The position numbers and the translations under genes were made by a program. A DNA stretch of 64,000 nucleotides from Chloroflexus sp. Y-396-1 (GTDB lineage: Bacteria; Chloroflexota; Chloroflexia; Chloroflexales; Chloroflexaceae): assembly GCF_000516515.1 (NCBI RefSeq), contig NZ_KI911784.1, positions 496,001-560,000 of the forward strand, read 5' to 3'. Shown here piece after piece: positions 33,598 to 43,128 of this stretch (the first letter of the stretch is position 1; every line of letters starts with the position of its first letter). Under the pieces are notes generated by a model, which was not told where the DNA came from, made no database searches, and saw nothing but the letters and a program-made list of their open reading frames with translations.

Positions 33598-33955
33598 AGT
33601 TGCAACAGTTTCAGTGTCTATGCTGCGGAGCACACCTAGCGCCCCTTTACATCCCCCCCTCGCCCTCTTCCTCTGCCACACTAGGAGAGGAAGAGGGCAC
33701 ATAGGGTGCTGGAGAGAAAGAACGTTAGCAACCTGCGCTCGATCCGGTACCCGCTGAACGGCGAGAGAAGGTGGAGGGCTGGAGCGAAAGAAGTTGGAAA
33801 CCCCTCGTGCAACGGTTACACGGGTACGGTACGTGACCAATTGAGAAGTTTTTGATCAGGCTCTGCGGAGTGAGCGGTAGGGGTAGACACCCAACCCGCC
33901 TGCCTCCGCTCCCAACGCATCGGCGGGAAGGAGAGGGAGAGGCGCGCCACGCCGT
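33598..33955. repeat. Family A repeats, inverted copy and degenerate copies
   Basis: 33601-33640 is the reverse complement of the tail seen near 29737 (GTTGCAAC, then GCTGCGGAGCAC). It is followed by a C-rich/G-rich hairpin around 33650-33700 (CCTCTTCCTCT with AGGAGAGGAAGAGG). Two related segments, GGTGCTGGAGAGAAAGAA and GGGCTGGAGCGAAAGAA, follow at about 33706 and 33776. No gene is seen between 33524 and 34033. Confidence 0.5.
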
Positions 33956-34033
33956 GAAGAGCACGGTTAGACAATAGAGTAGTCAGTATGCACCGCTAAC
34001 CCGCACTCAAGTTTTAAACAAGTACACCAACCT

Positions 34034-35011
34034 ATGACCGACACCGATAATCGTCTACGTAGTAAAGCTGCCCGATTGCGCCATCTGGAGCATACACTCT
34101 ACAATGCACCCAATGGTCTGAGTGCTGTTGAATTGGCTAAGCGGTGCGGAGTACACCGACGCACGATCTACCGTGATCTCGACGCACTCGCCGAAAGCGG
34201 GGCGCCAATCTGGCAGCACAATGGCAAATACGGCATCGACCGTAACGAATACCTGGCAACAATTCGCCTCAACCTTCACGAGGCAGTGGCGCTCTTCTTC
34301 GCTGCTCGTCTGCTAAGCCATCATAGCGACGAGCATAACCCGCATATCGTCTCGGCCCTAAACCAACTGGCTGCCGGTCTACCAGATCAGACGATTGCCG
34401 ATCATATTTCCCGTCTGGCAAATATCGTGCGCGACCGTCCCCAGCATCCCCAGTACATCCAAACCCTTGAAAAGCTTACCCGGGCGTGGGCCGACCGGCG
34501 GATGGTGCGGATACGCTATCGTCCGCCTAATCGTCCTTCCACCGAGCGCGAGATCGCCCCCTATTTCCTTGAAGTTGTGCGGATGACGCCAGGCGTATAC
34601 GTGATCGGGTATGACCGACTGCGTGACGATGTTCGCACCTTCAAAGTTGAGCGTATCGAGCACGCGGAACTGTTGACGGAACATTATACCATTCCAAAAG
34701 AATTTGACCCTTACGACCATCTGGCACACGCCTGGGAAGTAATGAACGAAGCGGCAGTGACAATTCATCTACGCTTTAGCGCCCAAATCGCACCGCGTAT
34801 TCGTGAAAATCGCTGGCATCATAGCCAACAACTCACCGAAAACCCTGACGGTAGCTGCGATCTACGTTTGACTGTTGGCGGCATTCGCGAGATTCTGAGC
34901 TGGGTGTTAAGCTGGGGTGCAGACGTTGAAGTACTGGAGCCGGAGGAATTGCGGCTGGAAGTCATCAACCACGCTCGTCGCATATTGACGCACTACAACA
35001 CCATATCGTAG
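34034..35011 (+). CDS. WYL-domain transcription regulator (YafY type)
   Basis: The 325-residue protein has an N-terminal helix-turn-helix (GLSAVELAKRCGVHRRTIYR, then DLDALAESGAPIW). The middle and C-terminal parts form a WYL domain, here with a divergent core (FLEVVRMTPGVYVIGYDRLR) followed by RTFKVERIEHAELL and a C-terminal extension IREILSWVLSWGADVEVLEP. Such proteins sense ligands, often nucleic acids or nucleotides, and several regulate CRISPR or phage defence. No target gene is obvious here; it stands alone between repeats and the ribosomal genes. Confidence 0.85.
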   Translation: MTDTDNRLRSKAARLRHLEHTLYNAPNGLSAVELAKRCGVHRRTIYRDLDALAESGAPIWQHNGKYGIDRNEYLATIRLNLHEAVALFFAARLLSHHSDEHNPHIVSALNQLAAGLPDQTIADHISRLANIVRDRPQHPQYIQTLEKLTRAWADRRMVRIRYRPPNRPSTEREIAPYFLEVVRMTPGVYVIGYDRLRDDVRTFKVERIEHAELLTEHYTIPKEFDPYDHLAHAWEVMNEAAVTIHLRFSAQIAPRIRENRWHHSQQLTENPDGSCDLRLTVGGIREILSWVLSWGADVEVLEPEELRLEVINHARRILTHYNTIS

Positions 35012-35258
35012 CGGTATCAGAATCCATTGACCGTCGAGGCGAGGCGGCGCATCGCCCTGCGCTTCCCGACGACACCGCGCCCTCGGCGATACCCACGTCC
35101 TAAATCTGTCCCGCGCCCCAGGCCACGTCGTGCCCTAACCCTGTGATTCCGTCAGCATTAGACTGGTCGTCCATCGTGTTACGTCCATCAATGGGCTTCA
35201 TCTGTCGTGAAGCGACCAAAAGTTACTCGGCTAGTCTCTTACTTCTATCCTCCACCGG
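35012..35258. other. Gap between the WYL regulator and the rpmE terminator
   Basis: About 250 bases. The first part is very G/C-rich (around 35036-35130) with no frame of interest. I see no gene or known RNA. Confidence 0.4.
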
Positions 35259-35288
35259 AAAAAACAAAGGTCGGCTGTATGCCGACCT
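35259..35288 (-). terminator. Intrinsic terminator of rplU-rpmA-rpmE
   Basis: Read on the minus strand, AGGTCGGC-ATACA-GCCGACCT forms a perfect 8-base-pair stem and is followed by TTTGTTTTTT. It lies 24 bases after the rpmE stop and is the clearest terminator of the window. Confidence 0.85.
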
Positions 35289-35312
35289 CGTCAGGCAGAT
35301 ACGGACTATCAC

Positions 35313-35612
35313 CTACTCAGCATCTTCACCATAAATCTCTTTGAGCAGGCTCTTCTTCTGTGGCTGAGCACGGCTAGCCCGCCGACTCTCACGCTCGTTC
35401 TGTCGCTCCTGCGCGACATTCAAGCGGCGCATAAAGCGATCAACCTGACCGGCAGTATCGACGATCCGCTGCTCGCCGGTGTAGAACGGATGGCAATTAG
35501 CACAGATTTCTACGCGCAGATTGGGACGTGTCGAGCCAATCTTCCAAACGGTACCACACGTACCACACACAATGCCATCGGTATAGTATTTGGGATGAAT
35601 ACCCGGTTTCAC
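35313..35612 (-). CDS. rpmE: Ribosomal protein L31 with C-terminal extension
   Basis: The protein has 99 residues from GTG 35612, with GAGAGGAAG upstream; the longer frame to 35651 overlaps rpmA. L31 hallmarks are KPGIHPKYYTDGIVCGTCGT and CANCHPFYTGEQRIVDTAGQ. The four cysteines make it the zinc-binding type. After the usual end near VDRFMRRL about 33 extra residues follow, rich in Arg, Glu, Ser and Lys. L31 sits on the 50S subunit and bridges to 30S. It is the last gene of the ribosomal operon, before a strong terminator. Confidence 0.93.
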   Translation of the reverse strand: MKPGIHPKYYTDGIVCGTCGTVWKIGSTRPNLRVEICANCHPFYTGEQRIVDTAGQVDRFMRRLNVAQERQNERESRRASRAQPQKKSLLKEIYGEDAE

Positions 35613-35625
35613 GGCAACTTCCTCT

Positions 35626-35901
35626 CTAGTGAGTGGCTGTGGTTGTGCCAACTGGAATCACGCTCACCTTCTTCTGCGTGCGTGAATAGTGGCTAAACTG
35701 TACCACCCCATCTACGAGCGCGTACAGCGTCCAGTCACGACCAACCCCAACATTCTCACCCGGCTTAATCTTCGTACCACACTGGCGGACGATAATGTTC
35801 CCGGCGCGAACCTTCTCGCCGCCAAAGCGCTTGACTCCGCGCATTTTTGGATTGCTATCGCGCCCATTGCGCGAGCTACCTACACCTTTCTTGTGGGCCA
35901 T
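35626..35901 (-). CDS. rpmA: Ribosomal protein L27
   Basis: The 91-residue protein begins [20 protein letters not shown] and has [20 protein letters not shown] and [16 protein letters not shown], all standard L27. The N-terminal tail reaches the peptidyl-transferase centre; no cleavable extension of the Firmicutes type is present. GAGGAG stands before the ATG. It lies 14 bases after rplU and 13 bases before rpmE. Confidence 0.96.
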   Translation of the reverse strand: MAHKKGVGSSRNGRDSNPKMRGVKRFGGEKVRAGNIIVRQCGTKIKPGENVGVGRDWTLYALVDGVVQFSHYSRTQKKVSVIPVGTTTATH

Positions 35902-35915
35902 TGTTCAAGCTCCTC

Positions 35916-36227
35916 TCAGGCGACGATCTCGCTGATACGAATTTTGGTATAGCGCTGGCGATGACCGGTGCGACGGCGATAACGTGTTTTGTTGCGATAC
36001 CGAAAAACAACGATCTTCTCGCCCTTTTGCTCGCCGAGCACTTCCGCCCGCACCACTGCACCTTCTACTAATGGTGAGCCGATCTTTACCTGATCCGCAT
36101 CACCCACCAGGAGCACTTCGCCTAGCTCGATCTGGCTGCCTGGTTCGGCGTTGATCAGGTCGATAGTTAAGACCTGGCCTGGCTCAACACGGTATTGCAT
36201 GCCTCGGTCACGAATAATTGCATACAC
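35916..36227 (-). CDS. rplU: Ribosomal protein L21
   Basis: The protein has 103 residues from GTG 36227, with AAGGAG upstream; the longer frame to 36275 is not needed. L21 features are [19 protein letters not shown], the acidic [16 protein letters not shown] and the C-terminal [19 protein letters not shown], which binds 23S rRNA. It begins the L21-L27-L31 unit, an order common in bacteria for L21-L27. Confidence 0.95.
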   Translation of the reverse strand: MYAIIRDRGMQYRVEPGQVLTIDLINAEPGSQIELGEVLLVGDADQVKIGSPLVEGAVVRAEVLGEQKGEKIVVFRYRNKTRYRRRTGHRQRYTKIRISEIVA

Positions 36228-36300
36228 GGTCTTCTTCTCCTTGGGGCGACGCCTTTGATAGCGTCGAGACAACATGAAAACAGAGCGGTTTCACCGCCCT
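36228..36300 (-). promoter_or_regulatory. Leader of the L21 operon with two small hairpins
   Basis: On the minus strand GGGCGGTGAAACCGCTC and GACGCTATCAAAGGCGTC can form short stems before the ribosome-binding site. L21 leaders with autoregulatory structures are known in other phyla; whether this is one cannot be told from the primary sequence. Confidence 0.35.
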
Positions 36301-36359
36301 TTGCCTTGCGTAGTATAGCAAAGGGTGGGCGTAGTGTCAAACCGATTCAGTTTCAGCTC

Positions 36360-37280
36360 TCATTCGCTCCGAGCAATCCGCGCCATTTCTTCACAAGCGC
36401 GCAGCGTCGCAATGCGCGCCCAGCCTAGTGAAGCATTTGCGCCAATTGCCAGCAACAGAATGAGATCATCGACCGATGCCATGATGATATTTTGATCCTG
36501 GCCCTCGTGGATGACCAGATGCCCCGGGCGCTGCTGTCCCAAATGCCGACCAATCTCGGTCAGCGCCAGCGTATTACCCGCTGCCAAGGCAGCCACTACA
36601 GTCACATTAATGTCACGCCGCCGACTCCAGTGGCTGAGCACCAGGCCACTCGTGTCAGCCAGAATCGCGCATTGCACATCAGGGGCCAGTGCCAGATCCT
36701 TCAGCGACTGGCGCATCCGCTCCAATTGCGCTTCTGAATAGCTCCGCCCACTACGCCCGCTCTGATTTGGGGTGAGCCGCATCGCAACACCTGATGACGC
36801 AACCAACGGCTGAGCGGGTTGACGGGCACGCAATGCAGCTAGTCGCTGGCTAAACCGACTACCGACGGCAGGTTCAGGTGCTGGCGGATCGACCCGACGT
36901 GCGACGACGGGCTTCGTCGGATCGAGGAGCGTTATAGCTGTCAGTCGTAGCTGCTCGGCATTAGCCGGTTTAGCCAAGACATAGTCGATCTGCAATTCGC
37001 TCTGCAACTGCGGTGATACTTCCTCTGGGCTGATCGTAAAGACGACGATCGCAGTGCCTGGATCGAGTTGCCGCACTCGCTGAATAAGCTCGATGCCACT
37101 CATCCCTGGCATCTTCAGATCGGTTAGCAGCAGATCAACCGGCTGCCGAGAAATGTGAAGGAGCGCCGCCTCTGCCGACGAGACATCGCTTACCTCGTAA
37201 GACGTGTCTTCGGTCAATGCCAGCGACACCAGCCGACGAATATGAGGATCGTCATCAACAACCAGAATGCGCTTAGGCAT
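36360..37280 (-). CDS. Response regulator receiver fused to a Roadblock/LC7 domain
   Basis: The protein has 306 residues from ATG 37280. A complete receiver domain comes first: ILVVDDDPHIRRLVSLAL, phospho-acceptor Asp in LLLTDLKMPGMSG, then a Thr (VVFTISPEE) and Lys (VLAKPANAEQ). A Pro/Arg-rich linker follows, then from about 195 an MglB-like Roadblock domain: CAILADTSGLVLSHWSRR, VTVVAALAAGNTLALTEIGR, and IIMASVDDLILLLAIG. Roadblock proteins regulate small GTPases such as MglA, which set cell polarity and gliding. No kinase or GTPase gene is adjacent. Confidence 0.88.
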   Translation of the reverse strand: MPKRILVVDDDPHIRRLVSLALTEDTSYEVSDVSSAEAALLHISRQPVDLLLTDLKMPGMSGIELIQRVRQLDPGTAIVVFTISPEEVSPQLQSELQIDYVLAKPANAEQLRLTAITLLDPTKPVVARRVDPPAPEPAVGSRFSQRLAALRARQPAQPLVASSGVAMRLTPNQSGRSGRSYSEAQLERMRQSLKDLALAPDVQCAILADTSGLVLSHWSRRRDINVTVVAALAAGNTLALTEIGRHLGQQRPGHLVIHEGQDQNIIMASVDDLILLLAIGANASLGWARIATLRACEEMARIARSE

Positions 37281-37461
37281 ATCCACTCCGGCGAACACAC
37301 CGCCGCGCCCGAATTGGCGCGGCGGCGGCATGGACGTCGTGCATATTTATAGTATAGCCGGTTTATGCTAAATTTGTCGTTAGCCCAAAGGTATGAATTT
37401 GATGAATTATTTGTCAGAATGACGCCACACATCCTTAATGGGAGATGACGACCTCACCCAC

Positions 37462-39231
37462 CTATTCTGGCATGACAATCCGAATGTGCAACTCTTTCAA
37501 CTGTCGTTCATCAACCGGTGATGGTGCGTTAGTCATGAGATCAACTGCTTGCTGCGTCTTGGGAAAGGCCATCACCTCACGAATCGTCGGCTCATCGGCC
37601 AGGATCATCACCAGCCGATCAATGCCAGGCGCAATGCCACCGTGTGGTGGAGCGCCGTATTCAAACGCTTCCAGCATATGCCCAAACTGGGCCTGTGCTT
37701 TCTCTTCGCTAATACCGAGCAACGAGAAGACCTGTTGCTGAATATCACGACGGTGAATACGAATACTGCCACCACCGGCTTCATACCCGTTGAGGATCAG
37801 ATCGTAGGCCTTCGCCCGTACTTTTCCGGGATCGGTGGTTAACAGATGCAGGTCTTCATCTTTCGGTGCAGTAAACGGATGGTGAACGGCGTCCCAACGC
37901 TGTTCCTCTTCGTTCCATTCTACCAACGGAAAATCGACAATCCACGCAAAACAGAGCGTATCGGGATCGGCCAATCGCAGCCGCTCTGCCAGATTGCGGC
38001 GTAGCTTGTCGAGCGAAGCTGCAACCACCGCCGGTTGATCGGCCACGATGAGGATCAGATCACCGGGTTCGGCGGCCATGCGCTCAGCGATAGCGGTAAA
38101 TTCACCAGGAGCCAGATTCTTGGCGAAACTTGAACGCACTTCACCGCCATCAGATGGCAGAGCTGCCCAGGCCAGGCCCTTTGCTCCTCCGGCACGCACC
38201 ACTTCCGCAAGCTCGTCAATCTGCTTCCGCGAGAAATGGGCACATCCTGGCGCCCGAATACCCTTGACCTGACCGCCATTGGCTAAGACACTACGGAAGA
38301 CCTGAAATGGGGTCTCAGCAAGCAGATCGCTCAGATTGACTAGCTCTAAGTCGTAGCGCAGATCGGGCTTATCCGAACCGTAACGCTCCATTGCCTCGGC
38401 GTATGTCAGGCGGCGAAATGGGGTTGGTAAACGCTTATGTGGCACGATTGTCCGGCAGAGCGCCGTAAACAGTCGTTCGATCAGCGCAAGCACATCCTCC
38501 TGATCGACAAAGCTCATCTCCATATCGAGCTGGGTAAACTCAGGCTGCCGGTCGGCACGCTGGTCTTCATCACGAAAACAGCGTGCGATCTGAAAATACT
38601 TATCGTAACCGGCCACCATGAGTAACTGCTTGAGCTGCTGTGGACTTTGCGGTAGCGCGTAGAACTTGCCCGGATGCAGCCGCGATGGCACCAGATAGTC
38701 GCGCGCGCCTTCGGGGGTCGATTTAATCAGAATCGGTGTCTCGATTTCGAGAAAACCTTCGGCGTCAAGAAAATCGCGAATAAACTTCACTACTCGATGG
38801 CGCAAGATCAGGTTGCGCTGCATCCGTTCCCGACGCAGATCGAGATAGCGATACTTCAGCCGCACCGCTTCATCCTCACCACCCTCCTTGGCAATGTAGA
38901 TCGGTGGTGTGCGGGCCGGATTCAACACCTGCGCTTCAAACGCCTCTACTTCAATCTCACCGGTCGCAAGATCAGGATTCACTGCTTCTGCCGGACGTAT
39001 GCGCACGTGTCCACGCACCTGCACCACGTATTCCGAACGAACCGTTTCGGCTACTGCGTGCGCTGCTGGATGGGCGCTGTTGAAAACGACCTGCGTGATG
39101 CCATAACGGTCACGCAGGTCGATAAAAATAAGATCACCATGATCGCGCCGACGATGCACCCAGCCGGCCAGCGTTACCTCCTGACCGGCATGAGCCGGAC
39201 GCAATTCACCACAGGTGTGTGAACGATACAT
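37462..39231 (-). CDS. aspS: Aspartyl-tRNA synthetase
   Basis: The protein has 589 residues from ATG 39231, with GCAGGAG upstream. It has the OB-fold anticodon domain ([20 protein letters not shown]), class II motifs ([40 protein letters not shown]), a bacterial GAD insertion in the middle, and motif 3 [17 protein letters not shown]. The length and insertion are those of the bacterial type. Whether it also charges tRNA-Asn cannot be decided here. The gene stands alone. Confidence 0.95.
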   Translation of the reverse strand: MYRSHTCGELRPAHAGQEVTLAGWVHRRRDHGDLIFIDLRDRYGITQVVFNSAHPAAHAVAETVRSEYVVQVRGHVRIRPAEAVNPDLATGEIEVEAFEAQVLNPARTPPIYIAKEGGEDEAVRLKYRYLDLRRERMQRNLILRHRVVKFIRDFLDAEGFLEIETPILIKSTPEGARDYLVPSRLHPGKFYALPQSPQQLKQLLMVAGYDKYFQIARCFRDEDQRADRQPEFTQLDMEMSFVDQEDVLALIERLFTALCRTIVPHKRLPTPFRRLTYAEAMERYGSDKPDLRYDLELVNLSDLLAETPFQVFRSVLANGGQVKGIRAPGCAHFSRKQIDELAEVVRAGGAKGLAWAALPSDGGEVRSSFAKNLAPGEFTAIAERMAAEPGDLILIVADQPAVVAASLDKLRRNLAERLRLADPDTLCFAWIVDFPLVEWNEEEQRWDAVHHPFTAPKDEDLHLLTTDPGKVRAKAYDLILNGYEAGGGSIRIHRRDIQQQVFSLLGISEEKAQAQFGHMLEAFEYGAPPHGGIAPGIDRLVMILADEPTIREVMAFPKTQQAVDLMTNAPSPVDERQLKELHIRIVMPE

Positions 39232-39304
39232 AATGCACTCCTGCCGAATCGAAAGCGGCATCGATAGCTCAGCCGTCGCATTATAACATAGCGTTACACT
39301 TCCT

Positions 39305-40222
39305 CTATTCGCCTATCTGATCAATGATGCTGTGCAGCCAGGGCGTTGTGACACCAACCGGCAGAAGCTGTAGAGCCTGCCGGGCAGCGTTCCGCTGCGC
39401 CACAAGGGCGGTACGGGCTGCGGGTAAGCCGTTGGTGCGAATCAACGGTAAAGCCTCGGCGATAGTGGCCGGTGTCGGATTTGCAAACACTGCTTGCAAT
39501 GCTGGCGCTAGCGGTTCGGTTGCAGCCATCAGCATCGCCAATGGAATATGACCGGCCTGCAATAGAGCACCATTAGCCTCCAGATCGCGAATTTCTGTTG
39601 CCAACCGCAGGGCTAGTCCTAAATGTAGACCAAACTGTGCCGCAGGCTCAAGGACATGTTCTGCCAACCCGCCACACAAGACACCTGCCTGGGCCGACGC
39701 CGCTAAGAGCACCCCGAAAAGTGCTTCTGTTCGTTGCCAGTAGATGGTCAAAGCAGTTTCCTGGGGGGTAAGGCTCGTAATTGTGGTCAATTGCCCTTCA
39801 CAGATCCGCATCACTGCCTGCGAGTAGAGTTCAATCACCCGTGGATCAGGGCTGCGGGCCATCTCGCCGGCGGCAAGCGCAAAGAGGTAATCGCCAACCA
39901 TCAAAGTCACACCATGATCCCACGCACCATTTGTACCTCGCCCTAATCGACGAGCCTGTCTGTCGATGAGGTTGTCATGGGCACGAGTTGCCGCTTCAAT
40001 AAGCTCCACTGCGGCTGCCGCATGGACAACCTGAGTACTAACGGTATTACCTAGCCGGGCAACGGCGAGGACAATCAGAGCGCGCAGTCGATCTGCTGCA
40101 TCGGCTATCACGTGCGGATCAACCATCGCAATGACGCTATACCGCGCCCGTAGCCGGTCACGAAGTATCTGCTCGACAAGCGAAAGATCGTGGTGCAACT
40201 CCGCTGGAATAGCAAGGGTCAT
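39305..40222 (-). CDS. Prenyl-diphosphate-synthase homologue with degraded Asp-rich motifs
   Basis: The 305-residue protein aligns in layout with trans-prenyl synthases, but key residues are changed. The first Asp-rich motif reads D83-N-L-I-D87 ([16 protein letters not shown]) instead of DDxxD. The second reads LATEIRDLE instead of a DDxxD-type. The usual GGKRLRP-type diphosphate site reads [13 protein letters not shown]. It may be a regulatory or partner subunit of another prenyl synthase, or a diverged enzyme. It should not be counted as a normal GGPP or FPP synthase. It stands alone, divergent from the penicillin-acylase gene. Confidence 0.75.
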   Translation of the reverse strand: MTLAIPAELHHDLSLVEQILRDRLRARYSVIAMVDPHVIADAADRLRALIVLAVARLGNTVSTQVVHAAAAVELIEAATRAHDNLIDRQARRLGRGTNGAWDHGVTLMVGDYLFALAAGEMARSPDPRVIELYSQAVMRICEGQLTTITSLTPQETALTIYWQRTEALFGVLLAASAQAGVLCGGLAEHVLEPAAQFGLHLGLALRLATEIRDLEANGALLQAGHIPLAMLMAATEPLAPALQAVFANPTPATIAEALPLIRTNGLPAARTALVAQRNAARQALQLLPVGVTTPWLHSIIDQIGE

Positions 40223-40394
40223 GCTCTATCACTTCAGCTATAACGTATTGCCTACTGTTTGGAAAGATACGCTATCCCGGCGTCCCTGTCAACCGTCCTC
40301 CAAGTCGCCAACGGATTTTCAGCGTTTTCAGCTTCGGATCACCTTTGAAGCCTGAACGATACCACAACAAATCGACATCAACGAACCTTTTCGT

Positions 40395-40423
40395 TTGACA
40401 CGTGAGCGTATCCGATTAACAAT
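40395..40423 (+). promoter_or_regulatory. Promoter of the penicillin-acylase-family gene
   Basis: TTGACA at 40395-40400 and AACAAT at 40418-40423 are separated by 17 bases. This promoter lies inside the longest possible frame and therefore supports the GTG start at 40464. Confidence 0.55.
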
Positions 40424-40463
40424 ACAGGTGTCTCAATACTTGACAAAAAAACGGAGGTGGAGC

Positions 40464-42923
40464 GTGACCCTGAACCCCACACGCATCGGACAAGCGATTG
40501 GCATAACGGTAGGTGCGGTCGCGGCACTGGCCGGTGTGGGCGCCATTGCCGCACTACGACGACCATTGCCCCGCACGAATGGCAAAATCACCGTATCTGG
40601 CCTTCATGCTGCGGTGGAAATACGACGTGACCGTTGGGGTGTGCCGCATATCTACGCAGAACACAACGAAGACCTCTTCTACGCTTTAGGGTATGTTCAT
40701 GCCCAGGATCGTCTCTGGCAGATGGAAATGCACCGACGCATCGGACACGGTCGGCTGGCCGAGATTGTTGGGTCAGCAGCCCTCGATTCCGATCGCTTTA
40801 TTCGCACACTCGGCTTTAGTCGCATTGCCGATCAGGAGGTCAAGCTCCTCGATGACGAAACTGCAACGCTCATGAGCGCGTATGTACGTGGGGTCAATGC
40901 CTGCATCGAACATACCGGTAACCGGTTGCCGCTCGAATTCACGCTGCTCGGCTTCCAACCCGAACCGTGGACACTGACCGATCTGCTGGTCTGGCCGAAA
41001 ATGATGGCACTCACCCTGTCAACCAACTGGATGCAAGAACTGTTGCAGGCCCAGATTGTTGCGTTGGTTGGCATCGAACGCGCTACTGCATTGCGTCCTC
41101 ACTATCCAGAAGACGCACCGCTGACTGTGCCGGCCGGTACCAGCTACACACCCGATCTCGGTGCCGGGGCGCTCCAATTGGCCAGCGATGCTGCCTTGTT
41201 TACCGGTGAAAATGAGACACCACAAGGGTCAAATGCCTGGGTCGTCGCCGGTCAACGCACCACGAGCGGTCGCCCCTTACTTGCGAATGATCCTCATCTC
41301 AATCTCGCATTACCAAACCTCTGGTACGAGGTTCATTTAGAAGGGGGCGATTTTCACGTCGCTGGAGTGACCATTCCTGCTACCTGTGGGGTGATCATTG
41401 GTCACAATCAACGTATTGCCTGGGGCGTCACTAACGCCCGTACCGATAATCAAGACCTTTTCATTGAGCAGTTTGATGCGACTGATCCTCGCCGTTACCG
41501 CTGGAATGACGACTGGCTTACTGCTGAGGTCGTTCAAGAGAAGATTGCAGTCAAAGGGCAGACGAACCCAACAGTGATCGATGTGCGCATCACACACCAC
41601 GGGCCGATCATCGATCCGGTCGCCGGTCCACTACGCGGTGAACCATCCAGTACCGACTCGACAACGCAGGCGCTGGCGCTGCGCTGGACAGCACTTGATC
41701 CCTCGCCTACCCTCACCCGTTCCGTTCTCAAACTGAACCGTGCCCGCAACTGGGAAGAGTTCCGGGCGGCATTGCAAGACTGGGACGTGCCACCGCAAAA
41801 CTTTGTCTACGCTGATATTGACGGCCACATCGGTTACTGTCTGGCCGGTCGTCTCCCGATTCGTCGTCAAGGCGACGGGATGCTCCCGGTACCCGGTTGG
41901 AACAGTGATTATGAATGGCAGGGCTACATTCCATTCACCGAGCTACCTAACCAGCTCGATCCGCCGAATGGCGCCATTGTAACGGCCAATCACCGAATCA
42001 CTCACGATAAACATCATACCAGTGCACCTATTCAGGGTTTCTGGCTCAATCCATACCGTGCCCAACGCATTCAAACGTTACTCGACGCTACCAGGCAGCA
42101 CGATGTTCGTAGTTTTGCCCGCATTCAGGGTGACGTCCTGTCGTTACCCGGCAAAGCTCTTGTCGAGCAGATGGCCCGTCTTCAGCTCGAGTCTGGAATG
42201 GAGCAGCGTGTACGCGATCTCTTCATCACCTGGGATGGTCAGCTTCATCCAGAAAGTGTTGGGGGCGCTATCTATGAAGGTCTACGCTACCACCTGCTCC
42301 GCATTGTCTATCACGAACTGCACGATCTGTTCAAGACTTCGGCAGCGCTGGGTTCGTTTAGTGTTTTGCCGGCCAACATCTACCTGGAATGCGCCTTACC
42401 GATGATCCTTTCCCGCATGACCTGTCAACCGCTCGAACAACCCGATGAATGGCTCGGCCACGGTCGTAGTTGGGGCGGCGTCTTACGGGCAGCTCTGGCC
42501 CGTACTGTTGCTGAACTGACTGAACGATTCGGTAACGATCCTTCACGCTGGACGTATGGCCGCTTGCATACATTAACCCTACGCCACCCCCTTGGTAGCG
42601 TACCCGCACTTACCCCTCTCTTCAATCGCGGGCCATGGTCAATCGGCGGTGACATCGATACCGTTAACCATTGCTATCTTCCCCGCGACAATGCCGGCAT
42701 GAAGATTACCAATGGTGTTTCATTACGCTTTATCTTTGATCTCAATGATTGGGATAACTCGCGGGCTATTCTACCAGGTGGACAGAGCGGGCATCCGGCC
42801 AGTCCTCATTATGCCGATATGGTGACGGCCTGGCGTGGTGGAGCCTATCATCCACTGTTGTGGAGCCGGGCGGCAGTCGAGCGGCACACCAGAGACGTTT
42901 TGACGTTGCTTGCCGAACATTGA
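40464..42923 (+). CDS. Penicillin-acylase-family N-terminal-nucleophile hydrolase
   Basis: The protein has 819 residues from GTG 40464, with GGAGGTGGAGC directly upstream. One N-terminal membrane helix (IGITVGAVAALAGVGAIAAL) points to export or anchoring. The alpha part has VEIRRDRWGVPHIYAEHNED and ALGYVHAQDRLWQMEMHRR. The nucleophile that becomes the N-terminus after self-cleavage is Ser256 (GSNAWVVAG), followed by NDPHLNLALPNLWYEV. Family members cleave penicillins, acyl-homoserine lactones or cyclic lipopeptides; the natural substrate is unknown. Length is normal. Confidence 0.9.
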   Translation: MTLNPTRIGQAIGITVGAVAALAGVGAIAALRRPLPRTNGKITVSGLHAAVEIRRDRWGVPHIYAEHNEDLFYALGYVHAQDRLWQMEMHRRIGHGRLAEIVGSAALDSDRFIRTLGFSRIADQEVKLLDDETATLMSAYVRGVNACIEHTGNRLPLEFTLLGFQPEPWTLTDLLVWPKMMALTLSTNWMQELLQAQIVALVGIERATALRPHYPEDAPLTVPAGTSYTPDLGAGALQLASDAALFTGENETPQGSNAWVVAGQRTTSGRPLLANDPHLNLALPNLWYEVHLEGGDFHVAGVTIPATCGVIIGHNQRIAWGVTNARTDNQDLFIEQFDATDPRRYRWNDDWLTAEVVQEKIAVKGQTNPTVIDVRITHHGPIIDPVAGPLRGEPSSTDSTTQALALRWTALDPSPTLTRSVLKLNRARNWEEFRAALQDWDVPPQNFVYADIDGHIGYCLAGRLPIRRQGDGMLPVPGWNSDYEWQGYIPFTELPNQLDPPNGAIVTANHRITHDKHHTSAPIQGFWLNPYRAQRIQTLLDATRQHDVRSFARIQGDVLSLPGKALVEQMARLQLESGMEQRVRDLFITWDGQLHPESVGGAIYEGLRYHLLRIVYHELHDLFKTSAALGSFSVLPANIYLECALPMILSRMTCQPLEQPDEWLGHGRSWGGVLRAALARTVAELTERFGNDPSRWTYGRLHTLTLRHPLGSVPALTPLFNRGPWSIGGDIDTVNHCYLPRDNAGMKITNGVSLRFIFDLNDWDNSRAILPGGQSGHPASPHYADMVTAWRGGAYHPLLWSRAAVERHTRDVLTLLAEH

Positions 42924-43128
42924 GCGTATTGTTGCGGAAGCACGTCATCTATCTATGTTATGGTATAAGTGCAGGAAGGTCGTACACGTCGCTCAGAAGC
43001 GGAGAGAAAGGACTGAGAGAAGGTGCAGGTGCCGGTATCACTGCTAATAGCTAGCTTTTCGTTGCTACCTGAAAAGACTCAGGACGAAGCGGAACCGCTA
43101 ATGATAAGGTTTATCATCACCTGATACG
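42924..43128. other. Gap with a fragment of repeat family A
   Basis: AAAGGACTGAGAGAAGGTGC at about 43007 resembles AAGGGGACTGAGGGAAGGTG near 30229, so a remnant of the same element is likely. No gene was seen. Confidence 0.35.

Noticed and set aside
38674-39222. 182-codon plus-strand frame inside aspS
   Set aside because: Antisense shadow of a clear aminoacyl-tRNA synthetase.
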